Assembly: GCF_019929345.1 (NCBI RefSeq)
Contig: NZ_JAHZPJ010000005.1
Location: 1-64,000 of the forward strand
Origin: Streptococcus oralis
GTDB lineage: Bacteria > Bacillota > Bacilli > Lactobacillales > Streptococcaceae
Direction of reading: 5' to 3'
DNA length: 64,000 bases
This document shows, piece by piece, positions 1 to 7,237 of the stretch. Positions within the stretch are counted from its first letter, which is position 1. Every line of letters begins with the position of its first letter. Below the pieces are notes generated by a model that searched no databases, had not been told where the DNA came from, and saw nothing but the letters and a program-made list of their open reading frames with translations. Position numbers and translations under genes: made by a program.

Positions 1-243
1 ATCCGTTTCACTGCCTTGGATGAGAACAATAAGGAATTTGTTCTCACATCTACCATTTCCAATATTGACAGCAATGCAACAAAGACCGAAAAAGGCAACT
101 TCTTTAAAGTAGAGGCTGAAACGAGTTTAACAGATGAGCAGGCTGAGAAATTGCGTTATGGCATTGAGGGGCGGGTCGTCATGATTACCGGCCAGAAAAC
201 CTACTTTAATTATTATTTAGATCAATTCTTAAGAAGAGACTAA
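1..243 (+). CDS. C-terminal part of a bacteriocin/competence-type secretion accessory protein (HlyD-like)
   Basis: Only the last 80 residues are in the window; the frame is open from base 1, so the 5' end lies outside. The segment has the beta-rich end of an HlyD/ComB/BlpB-type membrane-fusion accessory protein and finishes with [16 protein letters not shown], which resembles the C-terminus of the accessory subunit of peptide ABC exporters (ComB, BlpB). Such proteins work with a peptidase-containing ABC transporter to export bacteriocins or pheromones. Its partners should lie upstream, outside the window. Assignment is from recalled similarity and could be wrong at the subfamily level. Confidence 0.6.
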   Translation: MRFTALDENNKEFVLTSTISNIDSNATKTEKGNFFKVEAETSLTDEQAEKLRYGIEGRVVMITGQKTYFNYYLDQFLRRD

Positions 244-268
244 ACAAGACTATCTACCTCACTATGAG

Positions 269-300
269 AAAATGCTTCCTTAGCGATAAGGAGGCATTTT
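269..300 (+). terminator. Rho-independent terminator after the secretion accessory gene
   Basis: A 14-bp stem (269-282 with 287-300, one G-U pair) with a 4-base loop starts 25 bases after the stop codon and ends in a run of T. Bases 301-378 hold no gene that I can see. Confidence 0.75.
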
Positions 301-378
301 CTGTGTTGGTACGGGATAGAGGACTACTGCTTTTCTCAGTTGATGTCAATCAAATACAAGATCAGTGGCTTTGCAAAC

Positions 379-412
379 TAAAAAGAGAAGTTCCTAAAAC
401 TTCTCTTTTATA
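379..412 (-). terminator. Terminator of the prfB-ftsE-ftsX operon
   Basis: A perfect 12-bp stem (381-392 with 398-409) with a 5-base loop lies just beyond the ftsX stop on the minus strand. The stem ends in T on the minus strand. Confidence 0.8.
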
Positions 413-434
413 AAATATAGGCACTCCTATTTTC

Positions 435-1361
435 TTAAATCTTTAAGAATCGACGCATCGAAATTCCTGAACCAATTGAACCAATAAAAATTCCGATTAC
501 AAATAATAGGACTGTCATCAGAGGAATAAACACATCTGGTGTAATCATTGACAAGTTTTGACCTACCAAGGATTTATTGACAGATTGATAAACCATATTG
601 TAGATAAAGAATACAAGGACTGAAGGAATCGCTGCACCTAGTAAGCCGATAAAAGCACCTTCCAGCAAGAATGGGCCACGGATGTAGCCATTTCTCGCTC
701 CTACTAGACGCATGATCTGAATTTCACGACTACGTGAAATAATAGTGATACGGATGGTATTGGAAATCAAGAAGACTGCAATAAAAATCAAGAGCCCTGC
801 AATAACCAATCCCCAAACACGGATAAAGGAAGCCAGTTCGAAAAGTCGTTGAGTGTTGGCTCCACCATCTTGAACTTCTGACACTCCTTCGATCTTCTTA
901 GCTTCTTCAGCTACCGTTTTAACATCACTCGGAGAATTTGTATCGACGATATAAGCATCATAGAGAGGATTTGCATCCCCTTCAAAGACCTTCCAATCGT
1001 CACCCATTGTTTCCGTTAGTTTTTCGTACTGTTCTTCTTTACTTGAGAAGGTAACACTCTTAACAGCAGGCATAGCTTTCAAAGCATCATAGACCTTGTG
1101 GTAGTCATTATTGGTAACTGTCTGACCTTCTTTTTCAATCGTTTCACTGTTATCAGCTACATCCTTACGAATGTAAACCATGACCCGAACGTTGTTTTCA
1201 ATGTCGGTAGCCAGTTTTGCTGTATTAAAAATTACAGATGCAAACAGAGCAACAAGTGTCAAGGTAATCATAACCGAACTCACTGCTGCTACTGTCATCC
1301 AGCCATTTCGTTTTAAACTTTTTAATGATTCAAATAAATGGCGAAAAAATCTACTAATCAT
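435..1361 (-). CDS. ftsX: Cell division protein FtsX
   Basis: 308-residue ABC-type permease that pairs with FtsE. The complex sits in the division-site membrane and, in pneumococcus, activates the peptidoglycan hydrolase PcsB. One membrane helix lies near residues 20-42, followed by a large extracytoplasmic loop, then three helices in the C-terminal half, as expected for the MacB/FtsX fold. I chose the ATG at 1361, which overlaps the end of ftsE by 8 bases and gives the usual family length; an ATG at 1370 is possible but lies very close to the GGAG. The ORF stays open upstream of both, inside ftsE. Confidence 0.95.
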   Translation of the reverse strand: MISRFFRHLFESLKSLKRNGWMTVAAVSSVMITLTLVALFASVIFNTAKLATDIENNVRVMVYIRKDVADNSETIEKEGQTVTNNDYHKVYDALKAMPAVKSVTFSSKEEQYEKLTETMGDDWKVFEGDANPLYDAYIVDTNSPSDVKTVAEEAKKIEGVSEVQDGGANTQRLFELASFIRVWGLVIAGLLIFIAVFLISNTIRITIISRSREIQIMRLVGARNGYIRGPFLLEGAFIGLLGAAIPSVLVFFIYNMVYQSVNKSLVGQNLSMITPDVFIPLMTVLLFVIGIFIGSIGSGISMRRFLKI

Positions 1362-2046
1362 CGTATCCATATTCTCCTTTAGCTTCGTCACGAACGACAC
1401 GACCATTTTCAATGGCAATGACACGGTGGCGCAAGGTATTTACAATCTGGCTATTGTGGGTCGCCATCAAGACAGTAGTACCTTGGAGATTGATGCGTTC
1501 CAACAGATTCATAATTTCCCATGAATTATCTGGGTCCAAGTTTCCTGTCGGTTCATCGGCAATCAAGACTTTGGGATTGTTCACAATCGCGCGAGCAATC
1601 GCAATCCGTTGCTGCTCTCCACCTGAGAGTTCATTAGGGAAAGAGCGAACCTTGTGTTTCAAACCGACCAAGTCCAAGACTTCCATAACCCGTTTCTTAA
1701 TATTGCGGCGGTTCTCTCCGATAACTTCCATTGCGTAAGCAATATTTTCATAAACGGTTTTCTTTGGCAAGAGTTTGTAATCTTGAAAGACTACCCCAAC
1801 ACTGCGACGGAGCAGTGGGATATCTTTCTTCTTGATTTTAACCAAATTAAAGCCTGCAACTGTTAGGCTCCCTTTTTCAATCTTTACTTCTCGATATAAA
1901 GCTCGAATAAAGGTTGACTTCCCTGCTCCTGAAGGTCCTACGATGTAGGCAAATTCTCCTGGTTCAATACTAAGAGAGACTCCACGGAGGGCAGTCGTTC
2001 CGTTATCATATTTTTTGACAACATCTCGCATTTCAATGATTGACAT
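1354..2046 (-). CDS. ftsE: Cell division ATP-binding protein FtsE
   Basis: 230-residue ABC ATPase that energises FtsX. Visible motifs are Walker A GPSGAGKST near residue 37, signature LSGGEQQR near 140, Walker B VLIADEPTGNLD and the switch histidine in ATHN. It is located at the membrane through FtsX and links cytoplasmic division signals to cell-wall hydrolysis. AGAAAGGAAC lies at proper spacing before the ATG. It follows prfB by 18 bases and overlaps ftsX, so the three genes very likely form one transcript. Confidence 0.96.
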   Translation of the reverse strand: MSIIEMRDVVKKYDNGTTALRGVSLSIEPGEFAYIVGPSGAGKSTFIRALYREVKIEKGSLTVAGFNLVKIKKKDIPLLRRSVGVVFQDYKLLPKKTVYENIAYAMEVIGENRRNIKKRVMEVLDLVGLKHKVRSFPNELSGGEQQRIAIARAIVNNPKVLIADEPTGNLDPDNSWEIMNLLERINLQGTTVLMATHNSQIVNTLRHRVIAIENGRVVRDEAKGEYGYDD

Positions 2047-2064
2047 GTGAGTTCCTTTCTATTC

Positions 2065-3160
2065 TTAGCTGATCCGCCACTTGAGATAGGCGTCGATGAA
2101 ACCATCAAGATCTCCATCCATGACCTTATCTACCTGGGCAACTTCAAAGCTCGTACGGTGATCTTTTACCATGGTATAAGGTGTGAAGACATAAGAACGA
2201 ATCTGACTTCCCCAAGTGATTTCTTTTTTCTCACCTTTGAGGGAATCGACTTCCGCAGCTTTCTTTTCTTGCTCCATTTGATAGAGCTTAGCTTGCAACA
2301 TCTTCATAGCACGATCTCTATTTCCATACTGGGTACGATCGACCGTTGATTGAACGACAGTTCCCGTAGGAATGTGTGTCAAACGCACACCTGTTGAAAC
2401 CTTATTGACGTTTTGTCCACCAGCGCCACCTGAACGGAAGGTATCCATTTTGATATCATCTTCACGAATCTCCACTTCGATAGTATCATCCAACTCAGGC
2501 ATAACCTCTACGGATGTAAATGAAGTATGGCGACGTTTGGCAGAGTCAAATGGCGAAATACGGACTAAACGGTGAACACCCATTTCTGATTTGAGAAGGC
2601 CATAAGCATTTGGACCTTCAAAAGACAAGGTTACAGATTTGATGCCCGCTTCATCACCAGCTTGGTAATCCAAGACTTCAACTTTAAAGCCTTTTGCATT
2701 TCCATAACGAGTATACATACGAAGCAACATATCGCCCCAGTCCTGTGCCTCAGTACCACCAGATCCTGGATGGATTTCCAAGATGGCATTATTATGGTCA
2801 TAAGGTTCTGACAAGAGAAGGGTCATCTCGTAGCTGGTCATCATCTTATCCAGTTCTGTCAACTGTTCGACCAGTTCATCATGGACTGACTCGTCTTCTG
2901 CTAAAAAGTCCAATAAAATTTCAACTTCATCCTGCAACTCCTCCATCTTGCAAAAGGTGTTGTAGGTATTTTTTAATTCATTTAATTCTTGCGACGTTTT
3001 TTGGGCCGCGATATTATCGTTCCAAAAATCAGGTTCTGTCATCTTGTTTTCCAAGATGGCAATTTCTTCCTCTAGTCCTTCGAGGTCAAAGAGACCCCCT
3101 GAAAGAAGCTAATTTTTCACGATTTGCGTCAATTTTTTGACGAATTTCTGAAATGTCCAT
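2065..3160 (-). CDS. prfB: Peptide chain release factor 2, expressed by +1 programmed frameshift
   Basis: RF2 releases peptides at UGA and UAA stops. The protein needs two frames: ATG at 3160 opens 24 codons, an in-frame TGA sits at 3088-3086, and a +1 shift at CTT-TGA-C continues with D-L-E-G to the stop at 2065, giving 364 residues in total. The SPF anticodon-like tripeptide (RISPFDS) marks RF2 rather than RF1, and the GGQ catalytic loop is present (SGGAGGQNV). AAAGGAG stands before the ATG. It is the first gene of the prfB-ftsE-ftsX transcript. High UGA-reading activity favours early termination, so RF2 limits its own synthesis. Confidence 0.97.
3085..3100 (-). other. prfB programmed +1 frameshift site
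   Basis: Reading on the minus strand, AGG GGG TCT CTT TGA C: an internal Shine-Dalgarno-like AGGGGG (3100-3095) lies just upstream of the slippery CTT and the TGA stop (3088-3086). This matches the classical bacterial prfB frameshift signal, including the C after TGA. Confidence 0.97.
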
Positions 3161-3186
3161 AAATACTCCTTTATTCACATCGTTTC

Positions 3187-3195
3187 ATTATACCA
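3187..3195 (-). promoter_or_regulatory. Extended -10 promoter for prfB-ftsEX
   Basis: TGGTATAAT on the minus strand, 27 bases upstream of the prfB ATG. The TG one base before TATAAT makes an extended -10; I see no good -35. Confidence 0.6.
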
Positions 3196-3244
3196 CATTC
3201 TCTCATTTCTTTCCATATTTTGCTTGTTATTTCAAATTGTATAC

Positions 3245-3265
3245 AAAAAGAGGGCTTTCACCCTC
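3245..3265 (-). terminator. Terminator after the CBS-ACT gene
   Basis: GAGGG/CCCTC stem with a 6-base loop followed by five T on the minus strand, six bases past the stop codon of the CBS-ACT gene. Confidence 0.7.
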
Positions 3266-3270
3266 CATAT

Positions 3271-3927
3271 TTATAACTTTTTAGCAGAGGTTCGAGCAAT
3301 TTCCTCTACTTGGATACCTTGCGCTTCAAATTTCTCCTTCAGAGAAGTCAAATCACTTGTTCCATCAATTTGAACCTCAATCACGACCTTGCCGTCCTTG
3401 CGCGGAATATTAACCGTGTGAGAAATATTTAGATTTTCCTCAACGATTGAGGTTACAATCTTGCCTAAAACACCAACTTCATTTTCCGTAATAAACCGAA
3501 CGCGAATCCCTTCCTCGCCGTAGCCAGCAATTTCTAGAAAAGCCTGAAAAACATCACGATCTGTAATCACACCATAAACCTGTTGGTTATCCACAACTGG
3601 AAGAATACCGATCTTATTCTTCAACATGAGATAGGTCGCATCTTCTAGACTAGCATAACCTGATACTGTGATGACATCCCGAATCATAACATCTTTAACT
3701 TTAGTCTTATTGAGAAGATAATTCATCTCATAGATAGAGAGGCTGGTTGCTTTAGATGGGCTGGCTTCCGCTATAGTGCCTTCTGTTACCAGACCAACTA
3801 ATTGGTCATTTTCGATAACAGGTAAACGGTGCAAGCCTTGCTCGCGCATCAAATCTGCTGCATGTGCTACAGTCGTATCTGGACTGATATAAACTACCTT
3901 GCGGGTCATAAAATCTTTAACTGCCAT
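3271..3927 (-). CDS. CBS-domain pair plus ACT domain protein (AcuB-like)
   Basis: 218 residues. Two CBS domains fill about residues 7-60 and 77-135 (VKDVMIRDVITVSGYASLEDA is the start of the second) and an ACT-like ligand domain fills about 140-210. CBS pairs bind adenosine nucleotides and ACT domains bind amino acids or similar small molecules, so this is likely a cytoplasmic sensor with no enzyme of its own; the ligand is unknown. In pneumococcus a homologue, annotated AcuB-like, sits between prfB and liv genes. Here the LicC-LicA/permease locus has come between. It has its own promoter and terminator. Confidence 0.85.
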   Translation of the reverse strand: MAVKDFMTRKVVYISPDTTVAHAADLMREQGLHRLPVIENDQLVGLVTEGTIAEASPSKATSLSIYEMNYLLNKTKVKDVMIRDVITVSGYASLEDATYLMLKNKIGILPVVDNQQVYGVITDRDVFQAFLEIAGYGEEGIRVRFITENEVGVLGKIVTSIVEENLNISHTVNIPRKDGKVVIEVQIDGTSDLTSLKEKFEAQGIQVEEIARTSAKKL

Positions 3928-3956
3928 GAGACTTCTCCTTCTTTATTGCTACTATA

Positions 3957-3985
3957 ATTATACACTTTCTTACAAAAACTATCAA
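3957..3985 (-). promoter_or_regulatory. Promoter of the CBS-ACT gene
   Basis: TTGATA (3985-3980), a 17-base spacer and TATAAT (3962-3957) on the minus strand, 30 bases before the ATG; AGGAGAAG is the ribosome site. Confidence 0.85.
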
Positions 3986-4027
3986 ACGCTTTCATCTCTT
4001 TTTCAAGATTTTGTAACATTCAATCAC

Positions 4028-4057
4028 AAAAAAAAGAGAGAAACAGCCTTCTCTCTT
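4028..4057 (-). terminator. Terminator of the permease operon
   Basis: Nine-bp stem (4034-4042 with 4049-4057) followed by eight T on the minus strand, right after the stop of the second NCS1 permease. Confidence 0.85.
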
Positions 4058-4061
4058 AAAC

Positions 4062-5489
4062 TTAAATCGTAACGGAGTCTCGATCCTTAAGCATATAGCG
4101 TTTTAATGGAGTTAAGCTAGCTAGCCAGTACAACAGGCCTCCAAAAATCGCCGTAAAGCCACTACCAGTTGTAAGCAGGAACACAGGACTCTGGATATGC
4201 TTTGTTATAGGATTGTAAACAAATAGTACTGCAACTAACAAGGAAATGAGTACACAAGATAATCCCACCAGGTTAAAGCCATTTGTAAACTCATAGGCGT
4301 CATGTCCTTCAAGGAAATAGGCTGAATGCAAATCAAGTTTTCGTTTTCTTAAGATAAAGTAATCAACAACGATCATTCCGATAATGGGGCCTTGAATATA
4401 GGCAGCCAGCGAGATGAAAGAACCAAAGTATTCATCCACTCCTCCCCAAATCGTAAGTAGGCTCACATAAACCATGGCAACCCAAACCATTAGTTTATAG
4501 CTTACTTTTGGCATCCCGCTTTTTACAATCATACAGTTCACGTACGATCCTGTACCCTGGGTTCCAATATTAGCAAAAGCTACCAGTAGTAAACTTAAAA
4601 GGGCAAAGGCAGGAGTGCTCAACGTTGAAAGCATCGTCGTTGGGTCACTTTCATAGACACCTGTTTTGACAAACATGGCTAGAGCCATGACTCCACCTGT
4701 CGCAGCGAAGAATGGCGCAACAACCCCATACGATAATGCTGTAGCCCAATAGCCACTGCGTTCTGATTTTGCCAAACGTGGTAAGACAAATGCTTGTGTA
4801 GACCATGAAAAGGCTACGGCCACATTTCCTTCCCCTGACATCATAAAACGTTCAATCGGTGTCAAATTTTCTTGGATGGCAGGTTGGACATTCATAATAT
4901 CCCTAATCGGAACCGCAACAAAACAGATCCCAACGATGATTAGCCCGACAAATAACAAGGCTACCACTAGAAAGCGATTAGTGCCTTTAATCACCTCTGG
5001 GCCCCCAAGTGCAATCAGCGTTCCAAGGAGAACACAGAGTGTACCAAGAATCGGTGCCCATACTCCCTTGTCCAAACCAAGTCCAAAATTATTTGCCAAA
5101 TGAATCATGGAGCTGGCAAAAAGATTGGCGGTAACGGCGTACCAACCAAAATTTGCCAGACTAATCACGGTTGATAGAACGGCCACCCCTTTTCTACCTA
5201 GAACGGCTCTCAACCAGATCCACAAATCAATTCCATATTTAACAGCAAACAAAATTGGAAGACATTCAATAAAGACCCAGATAATGTTAAAGCTAAAAAT
5301 ATTTATCAACATTTGATTAAAACTCAAATACTGAGCCACATAGGCTCCTTGGGTATAACACCAAGTTGCGATGGCAAAACCACTTGTTGATAGGAAGAGA
5401 TCCCAGAAAGAATACTGACGATCCTTGTTGGTCATAGGAACGATTCCCGTTATCGTCTCCTGTTGAATAAAGTCATTCATCTTGGACAT
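4062..5489 (-). CDS. NCS1-family permease, downstream tandem copy
   Basis: 475-residue membrane protein with about 12 hydrophobic segments. The overall pattern is that of the NCS1 (nucleobase:cation symporter-1, CodB-like) family, whose members import cytosine, purines, allantoin, hydantoin or thiamine precursors. The substrate cannot be told from sequence. It is a near copy of the permease at 5622-7049: I count roughly 30 substitutions, about 93% identity. Several changes are non-conservative (K/G and W positions near residue 168, loop residues near 203-210), so the specificity may differ. GGAG stands 13 bases before the ATG, inside the remnant of a duplicated small ORF. Confidence 0.85.
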   Translation of the reverse strand: MSKMNDFIQQETITGIVPMTNKDRQYSFWDLFLSTSGFAIATWCYTQGAYVAQYLSFNQMLINIFSFNIIWVFIECLPILFAVKYGIDLWIWLRAVLGRKGVAVLSTVISLANFGWYAVTANLFASSMIHLANNFGLGLDKGVWAPILGTLCVLLGTLIALGGPEVIKGTNRFLVVALLFVGLIIVGICFVAVPIRDIMNVQPAIQENLTPIERFMMSGEGNVAVAFSWSTQAFVLPRLAKSERSGYWATALSYGVVAPFFAATGGVMALAMFVKTGVYESDPTTMLSTLSTPAFALLSLLLVAFANIGTQGTGSYVNCMIVKSGMPKVSYKLMVWVAMVYVSLLTIWGGVDEYFGSFISLAAYIQGPIIGMIVVDYFILRKRKLDLHSAYFLEGHDAYEFTNGFNLVGLSCVLISLLVAVLFVYNPITKHIQSPVFLLTTGSGFTAIFGGLLYWLASLTPLKRYMLKDRDSVTI

Positions 5490-5493
5490 TTTA

Positions 5494-5613
5494 TCAAATA
5501 TCTCCTGTCATGGCTAAAATAATCAGAACATGATTGACTAGAATCATATCAATTACTAGTGTAAAATTAACTTTCAAAAAAGAGGAAGCAAATAGATATA
5601 GATGAAGGTTTTC
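5494..5613 (-). pseudogene. Remnant of the 61-residue membrane peptide gene, 5' end lost
   Basis: Translating the minus strand from 5613 gives about 39 codons ending FLKVNFTLVIDMILVNHV then LIILAMTGDI and a stop. It lines up along its length with the C-terminal two thirds of the peptide encoded at 7051-7236 (FLKSDFIIVIGLVLINLI, LIILAMTGGIQ). No in-frame ATG, GTG or TTG with a ribosome site precedes it. It therefore looks like the left-over piece of a tandem duplication that copied the end of the small gene together with the permease. It still carries the GGAG used by the downstream permease. Confidence 0.75.
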
Positions 5614-5621
5614 ATTTATCC

Positions 5622-7049
5622 TTAAATCGTAACAGAGTCCCGATCCTTGATCATATAGCGTTTTAACGGAGTTAAGCTAGCTAACCAGTACAATAAACCA
5701 CCAAAAATTGCAGTAAAGCCACTACCAGTTGTGATTAAAAAGATTGAACTTTGAATCTGTGCTGTTACAGGATTATAAACAAATAGTACTGCAACCAACA
5801 AGGAGATAAATACGCAAGACAAGCCAACCAAGTTAAATCCTTTGGTAAACTCGTAAGCATCGTGTCCTTCAAGGAAATAAGCTGAACGCAAATCAAGTTT
5901 TCGTTTTCTTAAGATAAAGTAGTCAACAACGATCATACCAATAATTGGTCCCTGAATATAAGCGGCTAGTGAGATGAAGGAACCGAAGTACTCTTCTACC
6001 CCTCCCCAGATAGTGAGTAGACTCACGTAAACCATAGCAATCCAAACCATTAGTTTATAGCTTACTTTTGGCATCCCGCTTTTTACAATCATACAGTTCA
6101 CGTACGATCCTGTACCCTGGGTTCCAATATTGGCAAAGGCTACTAGTAGTAGACTTAAGAGGGCAAAGGCTGGTGTGCTTAGAGTTGATAGCATGGTTGT
6201 TGGATCACTTTCATAAACACCTGTTTTGACAAACATGGCTAGAGCCATGACTCCACCTGTCGCAACAAAGAATGGCGCAACAACCCCGTATGATAAAGTT
6301 GTAGCCCAATAGCCACTACGTTCTGATTTTGCTAAACGCGGTAAAACTAATGCCTGTGTAGACCAAGAAAAGGCAAAGGCAACATTTCCTTCTCCAGAAA
6401 GCATGAAGCGTTCTAATGGCATCAAATCTCCTTGGGTAGCCGGTTGAATGTTCATAATGTCAGTGATAGGCACGGCTACAAAGCAGATTCCAACGATAAT
6501 GAGACCGACAATCAACAAGGCGATTACCAAGAATCGATTGGTCCATTTAATCACTTCTGGACCTCCTAGAGCAATCAGCGTTCCAAGAAGAACACAGAGG
6601 GTACCAAGAATAGGCGCCCATACTCCCTTGTCTAAACCAAGACCAAAATTATTTGCCAAGTGGATCATAGAACTAGCAAAAAGATTGGCCGCAACGGCAT
6701 ACCAGCCAAAGTTAGCTAAACTAATAATGGTTGATAGCAAGGCTACGCCTTTTTTTCCGAGGACAGCTCTCAACCAAATCCATAAATCAATTCCATACTT
6801 AACGGCAAACAAAATTGGGAGACATTCAATAAAGACCCAGATAATGTTAAAACTAAAAATATTAATCAACATTTGATTAAAGGTCAAATATTGAGCCACA
6901 TAGGCTCCTTGGGTATAACACCAAGTTGCGATGGCAAAACCACTTGTTGATAGGAAGAGATCCCAGAAAGAATACTGACGATCCTTGTTGGTCATGGGAA
7001 CAATACCCGTTATCGTCTCCTGTTGAATAAAGTCATTCATCTTAGACAT
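5622..7049 (-). CDS. NCS1-family permease, upstream tandem copy
   Basis: 475 residues and about 12 predicted membrane helices, NCS1/CodB-like (see the copy at 4062-5489). It starts one base after the stop of the 61-residue peptide gene. The ribosome site AGGAGG lies inside that gene's last codons, so the two are probably translationally coupled. The gene order, choline-kinase-type fusion first, then peptide, then permease, suggests that the permease supplies a substrate for, or a compound related to, the fusion enzyme. This is inference only: LicB, the known choline permease of lic loci, belongs to another family. Confidence 0.87.
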   Translation of the reverse strand: MSKMNDFIQQETITGIVPMTNKDRQYSFWDLFLSTSGFAIATWCYTQGAYVAQYLTFNQMLINIFSFNIIWVFIECLPILFAVKYGIDLWIWLRAVLGKKGVALLSTIISLANFGWYAVAANLFASSMIHLANNFGLGLDKGVWAPILGTLCVLLGTLIALGGPEVIKWTNRFLVIALLIVGLIIVGICFVAVPITDIMNIQPATQGDLMPLERFMLSGEGNVAFAFSWSTQALVLPRLAKSERSGYWATTLSYGVVAPFFVATGGVMALAMFVKTGVYESDPTTMLSTLSTPAFALLSLLLVAFANIGTQGTGSYVNCMIVKSGMPKVSYKLMVWIAMVYVSLLTIWGGVEEYFGSFISLAAYIQGPIIGMIVVDYFILRKRKLDLRSAYFLEGHDAYEFTKGFNLVGLSCVFISLLVAVLFVYNPVTAQIQSSIFLITTGSGFTAIFGGLLYWLASLTPLKRYMIKDRDSVTI

Positions 7050-7050
7050 T

Positions 7051-7236
7051 TTATTGAATACCTCCTGTCATGGCTAGGATAATCAGAATAAGGTTAATTA
7101 GAACTAAGCCAATGACTATAATAAAATCACTTTTTAGAAATGGCTGAGCAAACACATAGTTTGGAGATTCCATTTCTTCTAACCTTCTTTTCGTTTCATT
7201 TGCTACTAATTCTTCAATTTCAGATGTCGGTTTCAT
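7051..7236 (-). CDS. 61-residue single-helix membrane peptide linked to NCS1 permease
   Basis: The first 35 residues are charged and helical (EIEELVANETKRRLEEME) and the last 25 form one hydrophobic segment. There is no signal-peptide cleavage motif, so it is likely a bitopic membrane peptide. It lies 1 base from the fusion gene (stop at 7238) and 1 base from the permease start. A degenerate second copy precedes the second permease, so the peptide travelled with its permease. I do not recognise the family; a small accessory subunit of the transporter is the simplest idea. Confidence 0.7.
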   Translation of the reverse strand: MKPTSEIEELVANETKRRLEEMESPNYVFAQPFLKSDFIIVIGLVLINLILIILAMTGGIQ

Positions 7237-7237
7237 C

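Noticed and set aside
2694..3140. 148-codon frame on the plus strand over prfB
   Set aside because: Antisense to the conserved prfB including its frameshift; no ribosome site.
4062..7049. Permeases as choline transporter LicB
   Set aside because: LicB is of the drug/metabolite (DMT) type with ten helices and about 290 residues; these are NCS1-type and 475 residues.
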